Source: Pseudomonas sp. LBUM920 (GTDB taxonomy: Bacteria > Pseudomonadota > Gammaproteobacteria > Pseudomonadales > Pseudomonadaceae). From it: a stretch of DNA of 64,000 nucleotides. The stretch lies in contig NZ_CP027762.1 in the NCBI RefSeq assembly GCF_003852315.1, positions 4,445,501 through 4,509,500 of the forward strand, read 5' to 3'. Positions 6,976 through 14,523 of this stretch are shown one piece after another. Numbering within the stretch: position 1 is the first letter of the stretch; every line of letters starts with the position of its first letter. The notes beneath the pieces are model-generated. The model worked only from the letters and a program-made list of their open reading frames with translations, was not told the DNA's origin and ran no database searches. The position numbers and the translations under genes are program-made.

Positions 6976-7602
6976 ATGTTTGAACTCGCCTCCCTCGTCA
7001 CCTACGTCGCCGTGGTGATCGGTCTTTTCCTGATCCCCGGCCCTTCGGTGCTGTTGGTGCTCACGCGCACGATTCAAGGCGGGCGCAAGGTGGGCATCGC
7101 CACCGGGCTGGGGGTGGCTTGCGGCGATTTGATTCACACACTGTGCGCGGCCTTGGGCCTGTCAGCGATTTTGATGACCTCGGCGGCGGCGTTTAATGCG
7201 GTGAAGTGGGCTGGTGCGGCGTATCTGATCTACCTGGGCGTGCGGGCCTTCATGGCCAAAACCGGCACGCATGCGCGCCTTGAGTTACCGGCGGTGACGC
7301 CGCGCCAGGCGTTTTTCCAGGCGATCGGGGCCGAAGTGCTGAACCCGAAAACCGCGATCTTTTTCCTGGCGTTTCTGCCGCAGTTCGTGCACCCGGAATC
7401 GGGTTCCTCGCTGGTGCAATTTGCGGTGCTGGGTTTGATTTTTTCGGTGCTCAGCGCGATTTACACGAGCTTGCTGGCGATCTCGATTCGCCCGTTGAGT
7501 CGCGGGATCAAGGGGCTGTCAACGTTGCGTCGCTGGGAAGGCAAAATCATCGGCACGCTGTTTATGGGACTGGGGCTCAAGGTGGCCTTTCAGCAGCGAT
7601 AG
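6976..7602 (+). CDS. LysE/RhtB family amino-acid exporter
   Basis: The 208-residue protein has six hydrophobic helices and the LysE family landmarks LIPGPSVLLVLTRT in helix 1-2 and GAEVLNPKTAIFFLAFLPQF in the centre. Family members export amino acids or homoserine lactone-type molecules across the inner membrane by proton exchange. A GTG at 6952 with AGGA further upstream is an alternative start. It lies 40 bases after the VOC gene. Confidence 0.88.
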   Translation: MFELASLVTYVAVVIGLFLIPGPSVLLVLTRTIQGGRKVGIATGLGVACGDLIHTLCAALGLSAILMTSAAAFNAVKWAGAAYLIYLGVRAFMAKTGTHARLELPAVTPRQAFFQAIGAEVLNPKTAIFFLAFLPQFVHPESGSSLVQFAVLGLIFSVLSAIYTSLLAISIRPLSRGIKGLSTLRRWEGKIIGTLFMGLGLKVAFQQR

Positions 7603-7611
7603 GCAGGCGCG

Positions 7612-8022
7612 ATGAAATTTCACGGTTTTGTACTCGGGCATATAGAGGTTGAGGTCGAAGGACGCGCCTGTGACCTGCACAATTTCTATGTCGCCAGCGA
7701 CATCCATTACGCGCTGTCTGAGCGCAGGCTGTCGCTCAGGTTTACGCGACGGACCGCGGACTGGGTGCCGCCCGAAGAGCCACGGGAAATCACCATCACC
7801 TTCCATGGCGTGAGTTATTTTTCGGCCGAAGGGCGCCATGACAGCCCGATTGAGGACGACACGGTGCTTCACGCCATCGGCATTGTGGCGGCCGACGCCG
7901 AGACGGATACGTTCTACCTCTGCGACACCTTCCCCGCCGACCATCACGTGGTCGTGTGCTTCGCATCGGGGCTGACCTTGCGGCTGCACGCCGTTGAGGC
8001 GTGGTGTGACATTCAGGTCTAA
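7612..8022 (+). CDS. Hypothetical protein
   Basis: A soluble 136-residue protein with mixed strand-helix texture, no signal peptide and no membrane segment. It begins 9 bases after the LysE-family stop codon, so the two are probably cotranscribed. Noticeable features are an acidic HDSPIEDDTV stretch and a C-terminal VVVCFASGLTLRLHAVEAW strand pair. No family is recognised; size and composition would also suit an immunity-type or binding protein, which is a guess only. Confidence 0.65.
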   Translation: MKFHGFVLGHIEVEVEGRACDLHNFYVASDIHYALSERRLSLRFTRRTADWVPPEEPREITITFHGVSYFSAEGRHDSPIEDDTVLHAIGIVAADAETDTFYLCDTFPADHHVVVCFASGLTLRLHAVEAWCDIQV

Positions 8023-8114
8023 GGCCTTTCACTTTGAGCTGATGGAAACACCTGGCTAACCCCTGAATACGCGCCGGATGATGTGATGACTTTTTTTGAA
8101 TCTCAGGACCTTTG

Positions 8115-8465
8115 ATGCCCCTAACCAAACGCGACACCGCCCGCCTCGAACGCCGCCTGGTCGCCACGCTGACCGAAGCCTGCGAAACCGCCAAGGCTGA
8201 TATCCCGGGCTTCGAGTGGCTGACTCACACGGTTGATTACGCCGCGTTCCCCCAAAGCCTGCGGGTGATTTGGGTGTTCGATACGCGGGCCAACAAGGAG
8301 CAGGCCCTGGCAAACGGCGCGGATCAACGTATGCGCGAACTGACGGCTGCTGCGTTGGAGGACGCCGAGGTGGCCCCCGTGAAAATCGAGCGCTGCGTGC
8401 GCTTTGATTGCGAAGAAGCCTGCAACCTCCAGCATGGCGGTGATTGGCGCGCGCGACTGGCCTGA
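8115..8465 (+). CDS. Hypothetical protein, conserved-looking
   Basis: The 116-residue basic-to-neutral protein starts at 8115 after CAGGACC; the TTG one codon earlier is a weaker candidate. Central residues FEWLTHTVDYAAFPQSLRV and IWVFDTRANKEQAL are well formed strands and helices. The C-terminus contains FDCEEACNLQHGGDW, with two Cys and one His close together that could bind metal. I do not recognise a named domain. The gene stands alone, with a strong REP hairpin after it. Confidence 0.65.
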   Translation: MPLTKRDTARLERRLVATLTEACETAKADIPGFEWLTHTVDYAAFPQSLRVIWVFDTRANKEQALANGADQRMRELTAAALEDAEVAPVKIERCVRFDCEEACNLQHGGDWRARLA

Positions 8466-8517
8466 TACTGCGGCGATTCAGGTCTTTCGGCTCGGCAGGT
8501 CGCCCGTGTTGATGCCT

Positions 8518-8568
8518 TCGCAGGCAAGCCAGCTCCCACAGTGATTGTGGGAGCTGGCTTGCCTGCGA
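8518..8568. repeat. REP hairpin (REPIN-like), perfect arms
   Basis: A perfect inverted repeat with 23-bp arms (TCGCAGGCAAGCCAGCTCCC...) and a 5-base loop. It is the classical Pseudomonas REP in paired form. It follows the stop codon at 8465 and may stabilise or terminate that transcript. A half copy of the same REP lies at 8782-8802. Confidence 0.92.
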
Positions 8569-8613
8569 TAGCTATGGGTATCTACACAACTTTTGAAGGC
8601 AGCCAATTTCTCC

Positions 8614-8747
8614 TGTGGCGAGCAGGCTTGTCCTGCGTTGGGCTGCGAAGCAGCCCCAAACCCAGACGCTGAGTTCTTTCAGGAAAATTGCAGTGCCTTT
8701 ACTGGGGCCGCTTCGCAGCCCAACGCAGGACAAGCCTGCTCGCCACA
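8614..8747. repeat. Long interspersed inverted-repeat element, copy 2
   Basis: Arms of about 43 bases are almost perfect inverted repeats: TGTGGCGAGCAGGCTTGTCC... at the left and the complement ending CTCGCCACA at the right, with a central 45-base AT-richer spacer. This is the cleanest copy of the element also found at 2080, 23635 and 26411. It lies between genes and contains no gene. Confidence 0.93.
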
Positions 8748-8835
8748 ACAGTCCACCTGCCACAGACTTCGTGCTGCAGGCAAGCCAGCTCCCACAGTTG
8801 ATCGTTGTTGCCCGCTGAAGCGCTGTTGGAACTGA

Positions 8836-10416
8836 TCATTCCAGTGGCCGCAATGCCGAGGCCACCAGCAAATCCCGCGTATAGGCATGCTGCGGCGCCT
8901 CAAACAGCTGCTGCGTACTCCCCGCCTCCACCACCACGCCGTCCTTGACCACCATCAAGTCGTGCGCCAACGCGCGTACCACGGCCAGGTCATGGCTGAT
9001 AAACAGGTAGGTCAGGCCGTGCTCCTCCTGCAACCGACGCAACAGGCTCACCACTTGTTTTTGCACGGTGCGGTCCAGCGCCGAGGTGGGTTCGTCGAGC
9101 AGGATCAGGTCGGGTTTTATCACCAGCGCGCGAGCGATGGCGATGCGTTGGCGTTGCCCGCCGGAAAACTCGTGGGGGAAACGGTGGCGGGTGTCGGGGT
9201 CGAGGCCGACGTCGCGCAGTGCGCTGATGACGTCGGCTTCACGCTGGGCGGCAGTGAGGTCGGTGTGCACGCGCAGGCCTTCTTCAATGATTTGCTGCAC
9301 GCTCATGCGTGGGCTGAGGCTGCCGAACGGGTCCTGGAACACCACTTGCAGCTTGCGCCGCCATGGGCGCAGCGCCTTGCCTTTAAGGGCGTCGAGGGCC
9401 TGGCCCTCAAAGCGGATACTGCCCTGGGCGTCCACCAGGCGCAGGATCGCCTGGCCCAGCGTGGACTTGCCCGAGCCGGACTCGCCGACAATGCCCAGGG
9501 TTTTGCCGCGCTGCAAACGCAGGTCGATGCCGTCCACCGCCTTGATCGGCGGCTTACGCCGCAGCAGGCCGCCTTGGGCGAACCAGACTCTCAGGCCGTC
9601 CACTTCCAGCAGGTTGCCGGCCGGCGCACGTTTGAGCGCACGCCCGTCCGGCTCGGCTTGCAGCAACTGGCGAGTGTAGGCGTGCTGCGGCGCAGCAAAC
9701 AGGGTCTGGCACTCGGCCTGTTCGACGATCTGCCCCGCGCGCATTACCGCCACGCGCTGGGCAATGCTGCGCACCACGTTGAGGTCGTGGCTGATCAGCA
9801 ACAGCGCCATGCCCAGGCGGTGTTGTAGGTCTTTGAGCAGCGTGAGAATGCGCCGCTGCACGGTCACGTCCAGCGCGGTAGTAGGTTCATCGGCAATCAA
9901 CAGCAGCGGCTCGCAAGCCAGCGCCATGGCAATCATCACCCGTTGACGCTGCCCGCCGGAGAGTTGATGCGGGTAGGCATTCAGGCGCTGGCGCGGCTGC
10001 TGGATGCCCACCAGTTCGAGCAATTCCAAGACGCGCGCGCGTGCGGCCGCACCGCCCAGGCCTTTGTGCAGCAGCAGGGTTTCGGACAGTTGTCGCTCGA
10101 TGCTGTACAGCGGGTTGAGCGAGGTCATCGGCTCTTGAAAGATCATGGCGATGCGGTCGCCACGAATCTGGCGCAGGCGCGCAGGCGGCGCGCCGAGCAG
10201 CTCTTCGCCCAGGTAGCGAATGCTGCCCTGGGTGCGCGTGGTGTGCGCGGGCAGCAATTGCAGGATCGAATGCGCGGTCACCGACTTGCCGGAGCCCGAC
10301 TCGCCCACCAGCGCCAGGCATTCGCCGGCGCGAATATCCAGGTCAATACCGCGCACCGCCTTATGCCCCTCGAACGCCACCTGCAGGTTACGAATTTCAA
10401 TCAACGCATCAGTCAC
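8836..10416 (-). CDS. yejF: Peptide ABC transporter, dual ATPase subunit (YejF type)
   Basis: The 526-residue cytoplasmic protein contains two complete ABC ATPase domains in one chain. Each has Walker A GESGSGKS (residues about 36 and 312), signature (LSGGQRQR and FSGGQRQR) and Walker B (LLIADEPTT and LILLDEPTS). Two fused ATPases of this length are typical of YejF and of NppD-like subunits, which power uptake of peptides and peptide-nucleotide antibiotics. The gene ends the yejA-B-E-F order and starts 15 bases after yejE stops, so one transcript is likely. Confidence 0.95.
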   Translation of the reverse strand: MTDALIEIRNLQVAFEGHKAVRGIDLDIRAGECLALVGESGSGKSVTAHSILQLLPAHTTRTQGSIRYLGEELLGAPPARLRQIRGDRIAMIFQEPMTSLNPLYSIERQLSETLLLHKGLGGAAARARVLELLELVGIQQPRQRLNAYPHQLSGGQRQRVMIAMALACEPLLLIADEPTTALDVTVQRRILTLLKDLQHRLGMALLLISHDLNVVRSIAQRVAVMRAGQIVEQAECQTLFAAPQHAYTRQLLQAEPDGRALKRAPAGNLLEVDGLRVWFAQGGLLRRKPPIKAVDGIDLRLQRGKTLGIVGESGSGKSTLGQAILRLVDAQGSIRFEGQALDALKGKALRPWRRKLQVVFQDPFGSLSPRMSVQQIIEEGLRVHTDLTAAQREADVISALRDVGLDPDTRHRFPHEFSGGQRQRIAIARALVIKPDLILLDEPTSALDRTVQKQVVSLLRRLQEEHGLTYLFISHDLAVVRALAHDLMVVKDGVVVEAGSTQQLFEAPQHAYTRDLLVASALRPLE

Positions 10417-10431
10417 GGCACGGCTCGCTTA

Positions 10432-11454
10432 TCAGGATCGAGGGTCAAAGGCATCGCGGCAGGCTTCGCCGATAAACACCAACAGGGACAGGATCAGCGC
10501 CAGCGCAAAAAACGCCGTCAGCGCCAGCCATGGGGCTTGCAGGTTATTTTTTCCCTGCCCGATCAACTCACCCAGCGAGGCGCTGCCGGTGGGCATGCCG
10601 AAGCCGAGAAAATCCAGCGCGGTGAGCGTGGATATCGCGCCGGTGAGGATGAACGGCAGGTAGGTCAAAGTCGCCGTCACGGCATTGGGCAGGATGTGCC
10701 GCAGCATCACCGCAAAATCGCCCACACCGAGGGCGCGGGCGGCCTTCACGTACTCCAGGTTGCGCCCGCGCAGGAACTCGGCGCGCACCACGTCTACCAG
10801 GGTCAGCCAGGAAAACAGTGCCATGATCCCCAGCAACCACCAGAAGCTCGGCTCGACAAAACCGGACAGGATAATCAGCAAATACAGCACCGGCAGCCCG
10901 GACCAAATCTCGATCAAGCGCTGCCCCAACAGGTCGACCCAGCCGGCGTAATAGCCTTGCAGCGCGCCGGCGGCGACACCGATCAAGGCGCTCACCACGG
11001 TCAACGCCAACGCAAACAACAGCGACACCCGCGTGCCGAAAATCACCCGCGCCAGCACGTCCCGCGCCTGGTCGTCGGTGCCCAGCCAGTTCTGCGCGCT
11101 GGGCGGCGTGGGCGATGGCGCGGTGAGGTCGTAATTGACCGTGTCGTAGCTGAACGGCACCGGCGCGAACAGCATCCAGCCGCCCTGCCCTTCGATCAGC
11201 TCGCGCACGTAAGGGTCGCGGTAGTCCGGTTGAAACGGCAGCGTGCCGCCGAAGTCCTGCTCGGTATAGCGCTCCAATGCCGGAAAATACAACGCGCCCT
11301 GGTAGGCCACCAGCAAGGGTTTGTCGTTGGCCAACAGCTCACCGCCCAGGCAGGCAACAAACAACGCCACAAACAGCCACAGCGACCACCAGCCCCGGCG
11401 ATTACGTTTGAAGTGCAACCAGCGGCGGCGTGTGGTCGGGGAAAAAGCCTGCAT
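10432..11454 (-). CDS. yejE: Peptide ABC transporter permease (YejE type)
   Basis: The 340-residue inner-membrane permease has a first hydrophobic helix near residues 22-42, a periplasmic loop of about 100 residues, then five helices with the BPD-transport signature (KAARALGVGDFAVMLRHILPN). The long periplasmic loop is characteristic of YejE and DppC-like subunits. The start at 11454 overlaps the stop codon of yejB by one base; an ORF extension upstream of it would run into yejB. It should pair with YejB to make the channel. Confidence 0.94.
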   Translation of the reverse strand: MQAFSPTTRRRWLHFKRNRRGWWSLWLFVALFVACLGGELLANDKPLLVAYQGALYFPALERYTEQDFGGTLPFQPDYRDPYVRELIEGQGGWMLFAPVPFSYDTVNYDLTAPSPTPPSAQNWLGTDDQARDVLARVIFGTRVSLLFALALTVVSALIGVAAGALQGYYAGWVDLLGQRLIEIWSGLPVLYLLIILSGFVEPSFWWLLGIMALFSWLTLVDVVRAEFLRGRNLEYVKAARALGVGDFAVMLRHILPNAVTATLTYLPFILTGAISTLTALDFLGFGMPTGSASLGELIGQGKNNLQAPWLALTAFFALALILSLLVFIGEACRDAFDPRS

Positions 11455-12518
11455 CAATGCGCCCTCGCAGAAAAATCCAGACGCGGGTCCAGCAGCCGGT
11501 AACACACATCACCGAGCAATTTGATCACCAGCCCCACCAAGGTGAAGATAAACAGCGTGCCGAACACCACGGGATAATCCCGCGCCACCGCCGCTTCGTA
11601 GCTCAGGCGGCCGAGGCCGTCGAGGGAAAAAATCACTTCAATCAGCAGCGAGCCGCCAAACAGCATGGCCGTAAGCGCCTGGGGCAGCCCGACCACAATC
11701 AGCAGCATGGCGTTGCGAAACACGTGCTTGTACAACACCTGTTTTTCGCTGAAGCCCTTGGCCCGTGCGGTCACCACGTACTGGCGGCTGATTTCATCGA
11801 GAAAGCTGTTTTTGGTAAGGATGGTCAGGGTGGCAAAGCCGCCGATCACCAGCGCCGACACCGGCAGTACCAGGTGCCAGAAGTAGTCGACCACCTTGCC
11901 CGCCCAGGACAGCTCGGCGAAGTTTTCCGAGACCAGCCCGCGCACTGGAAACCAGTTCAACAAGCTGCCGCCGCCGAACACCACGATCAGCAGCAACGCA
12001 AACAGAAACGCCGGCATGGCATGGCCGATGATCACCGCCGCGCTGCTCCACACATCAAAGCGGCTGCCATGACGCACGGCCTTGCGAATGCCCAGCGGGA
12101 TCGACACCAGGTAACTGATCAGCGTGGCCCAAAAGCCCAGCGATAAGGTCACCGGCAGTTTTTGCAGGATCAGGTCGGTGACCTTGGCGCCGCGAAAGAA
12201 GCTGTCGCCAAAATCCAGCCGCGCGTAGCTGCTGAGCATCAGCCACAGGCGTGCGCCCAAGGGTTTGTCAAAGCCGTATTGGCGCTCGATATCGGCTACC
12301 AGCGCCGGGTCCAGGCCACGGGTGGTGCGTGATTCAGTGCTGCCCGTTTCCACGCGGGTGCCCGCCGCGGAGGCCTGGGTGCCGATGCCTTGCAGGCGCG
12401 CGATGGCTTGCTCCACCGGACCACCGGGTGCGGCCTGCACGATAAAAAAATTCACCAGCAAAATGCACAACAGGGTCGGTACGATCAGCAACAAACGGCG
12501 CGCGCTATAGGCCAGCAT
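11454..12518 (-). CDS. yejB: Peptide ABC transporter permease (YejB type)
   Basis: The 354-residue inner-membrane permease begins with MLAYSARRLLLIVPTLLC, the standard N-terminal helix of DppB/YejB proteins, followed by a periplasmic loop of about 90 residues and five helices with the motif VTARAKGFSEKQVLYKHVFRN that docks to the ATPase. Its start lies inside the end of yejA (14-base overlap), which implies translational coupling. Confidence 0.94.
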   Translation of the reverse strand: MLAYSARRLLLIVPTLLCILLVNFFIVQAAPGGPVEQAIARLQGIGTQASAAGTRVETGSTESRTTRGLDPALVADIERQYGFDKPLGARLWLMLSSYARLDFGDSFFRGAKVTDLILQKLPVTLSLGFWATLISYLVSIPLGIRKAVRHGSRFDVWSSAAVIIGHAMPAFLFALLLIVVFGGGSLLNWFPVRGLVSENFAELSWAGKVVDYFWHLVLPVSALVIGGFATLTILTKNSFLDEISRQYVVTARAKGFSEKQVLYKHVFRNAMLLIVVGLPQALTAMLFGGSLLIEVIFSLDGLGRLSYEAAVARDYPVVFGTLFIFTLVGLVIKLLGDVCYRLLDPRLDFSARAH

Positions 12519-14397
12519 GTTGGCTCACCTCGGTCAGTTCACGCATTTGCGCAGTGGTCAGCGGCGTCGGGCTCAGCTCCCACCAGGTGTCGATGCCCAC
12601 CTCATTGAGCGGCGCCGTGCGCGGGCGGCCGAAACGGTTCCACCACAGCGACGACGAGCCTGGCGGGTAGTAGTTGGGAATCCAATAGAAGCCCCACTGC
12701 AAAACACGATCGAGCGCGTGGGCGTAGCGCACCATGCTCGGACGGTCGTTGGCGCGCACCAGGCCATCAATCAATGTGTCTACTGCGGGGTTGCGCAGCG
12801 CCATGTAGTTGTTGGAGCCCGGGTCGTCGGCGCTTTCGGAGCCAAAATAGTTGATCAATTCGCGGCCCGGCGAGGGGCTGACCGGGTAGCCCACAACAAT
12901 CATGTCGTAGTCCCGGGCGCGCACGCGGTTGGTGTACTGGGCCGAGTCGATCATGCGAATGTTGAAGCCGATGCCGATCTGCGCGAGGTTGCGTTTGTAC
13001 GGCAGCAGCAAACGTTCAAAGCCCTTTTGGCTGTTGAGAAAGGTGAACTGCAAGGGCGTGCCCTCGGCATTCACCAGTTGGTCGCCCTTGGGTGTCCAGC
13101 CCGCCGCCTCGAGCAACTTCAAGGCTTGCGCCTGCTGGGGCCGAATGCGGCCGCTGCCGTCGGTGTGCGGCGGTTGATACACCTGATCGAACACCGCATC
13201 CGGCACCTGGCCGCGCCAGGGTTCGAGGATCGCCCGCTCCTGGGCGTCGGGCAGCTCACTGGCCGCCAGCGGGCTGCGCGAAAAAAAGCTGCGCTGGCGC
13301 AGGTACATGCCGTGCATGATCTGCCGGTTGCTCCAGTCGAAATCCCACAGCAAGCTCAACGCCTCACGCACGCGGCGGTCCTGGAACTGCGGTTTTTGCA
13401 GGTTGAACACAAACCCCTGGGTGCCCTGCACCGCATCCGGGGCCAGCTGCTCGCGTTGCAGGCGCCCGTCGCGCAAGGCTTCACCGTCGTAGCCCACCGA
13501 GTAACTGGTGGCCGAAAACTCGCGGTTGAAGTCATAGCCCTGGGCTTGCAGGATCTGGCGCGACACGTCGGTGTCGGCGAAAAATTCCAGGCGCAGGCTG
13601 TCGAAGTTGTACTGCCCTTGGGTCACCGGCAAGTCTTGCCCCCACCAGTCCTTGACCCGCTCGAAGGTGACGCTGCGGCCGTTGTCCACTGCGCTGATGC
13701 GGTACGGGCCGCTGCCCAGCGGCGGTTCAAAGCCGCCGCCGTTGGCAAAGTTACGCCCGCGCCACCAATGCTCCGGCAGCACCGGCAACGAGGCGATGTC
13801 CAGCGGCAAGGTGCGGTTGTCGGCGCTTTTGAAGGTGAAGCGCACTTGGGTCGGTGATTCCACCTGCACCTCATCCACGTCGGCAAAGGTTTGGCGGTAC
13901 GCGAGGCTGCCCTGGGTGGTGAACAGCTTGAAGGTGTAGGCCACGTCTTGGGCGTTGATGGGCGTGCCATCGGCAAAACGCGCCTTGGGGTTGAGGTAGA
14001 AACGTATCCACGAATGGTCGTCGGCCAGCTCCAGGGTCTGCGCCACCAATCCATACACGGTGTAGGGCTCATCCTGTGAGCGGTACGCCAGCGGGCTGTA
14101 CAGCCAGCCCTGGATCTGCGTGATGCCGGTGCCTTTGTCGACATACGGGATCAGGTGATCGAACGCGCCGCCTTCCATGGACGAGCGGCGAAAACTGCCG
14201 CCCTTGGGGGCGTTCGGGTTGACGTAGTCCAGGTGCTTGAAGTTTGCCGGGTACTTGGGGGCTTCGCCGTAAACCGTTAATGCATGCACCGGTTGCGCCA
14301 GCAGTGACGGCGCCCAAAGCCCCAGCAACAGCGCTGCCAGGATGAAACGACACAGGATCACAAACGCGGCTCCTTTTTTGAAAACACTGAAGATCAC
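12505..14397 (-). CDS. yejA: Peptide-binding protein of ABC transporter (YejA type)
   Basis: The 630-residue periplasmic binding protein has a signal peptide (hydrophobic ILAALLLGLWAPSLLA, cleavage near residue 34) and belongs to family 5 extracellular solute-binding proteins: ALTVYGEAPKYP at the mature N-terminus, then ADGTPINAQDVAYTF and YNFDSLRLEFF. YejA-type proteins bind microcin C-like and other oligopeptides. It is the first gene of the yejABEF order. Two TonB receptor genes lie upstream on the same strand, beyond a REP pair at 14400-14486. Confidence 0.93.
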   Translation of the reverse strand: MIFSVFKKGAAFVILCRFILAALLLGLWAPSLLAQPVHALTVYGEAPKYPANFKHLDYVNPNAPKGGSFRRSSMEGGAFDHLIPYVDKGTGITQIQGWLYSPLAYRSQDEPYTVYGLVAQTLELADDHSWIRFYLNPKARFADGTPINAQDVAYTFKLFTTQGSLAYRQTFADVDEVQVESPTQVRFTFKSADNRTLPLDIASLPVLPEHWWRGRNFANGGGFEPPLGSGPYRISAVDNGRSVTFERVKDWWGQDLPVTQGQYNFDSLRLEFFADTDVSRQILQAQGYDFNREFSATSYSVGYDGEALRDGRLQREQLAPDAVQGTQGFVFNLQKPQFQDRRVREALSLLWDFDWSNRQIMHGMYLRQRSFFSRSPLAASELPDAQERAILEPWRGQVPDAVFDQVYQPPHTDGSGRIRPQQAQALKLLEAAGWTPKGDQLVNAEGTPLQFTFLNSQKGFERLLLPYKRNLAQIGIGFNIRMIDSAQYTNRVRARDYDMIVVGYPVSPSPGRELINYFGSESADDPGSNNYMALRNPAVDTLIDGLVRANDRPSMVRYAHALDRVLQWGFYWIPNYYPPGSSSLWWNRFGRPRTAPLNEVGIDTWWELSPTPLTTAQMRELTEVSQHAGL

Positions 14398-14399
14398 GT

Positions 14400-14486
14400 G
14401 TGGGCGCTGGCTTGCCTGCGATGAGGCCCTGTCAGCCAGTAGTTCATCGACTGATCCACCGCTATCGCCGGCAAGCCAGCGCCCAC
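14400..14486. repeat. REP pair between yejA and TonB receptor gene
   Basis: GTGGGCGCTGGCTTGCCTGCGAT and its inverted partner ending GCCAGCGCCCAC enclose about 40 bases. The pair lies in the 126-base gap between the receptor and yejA. It may lower read-through or stabilise the upstream message, so the receptor and yej genes need not be expressed at equal levels. Confidence 0.85.
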
Positions 14487-14523
14487 CGTTAATGTGCTTT
14501 GTTCCTGAGGCAGTGCTTCATCC

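Noticed and set aside
9943..11502. A 519-codon plus-strand open frame opposite the yej genes
   Set aside because: It is antisense to yejF, yejE and part of yejB, is rich in Gln, His and Arg, and has no domain; such long antisense frames are expected in GC-rich coding DNA.
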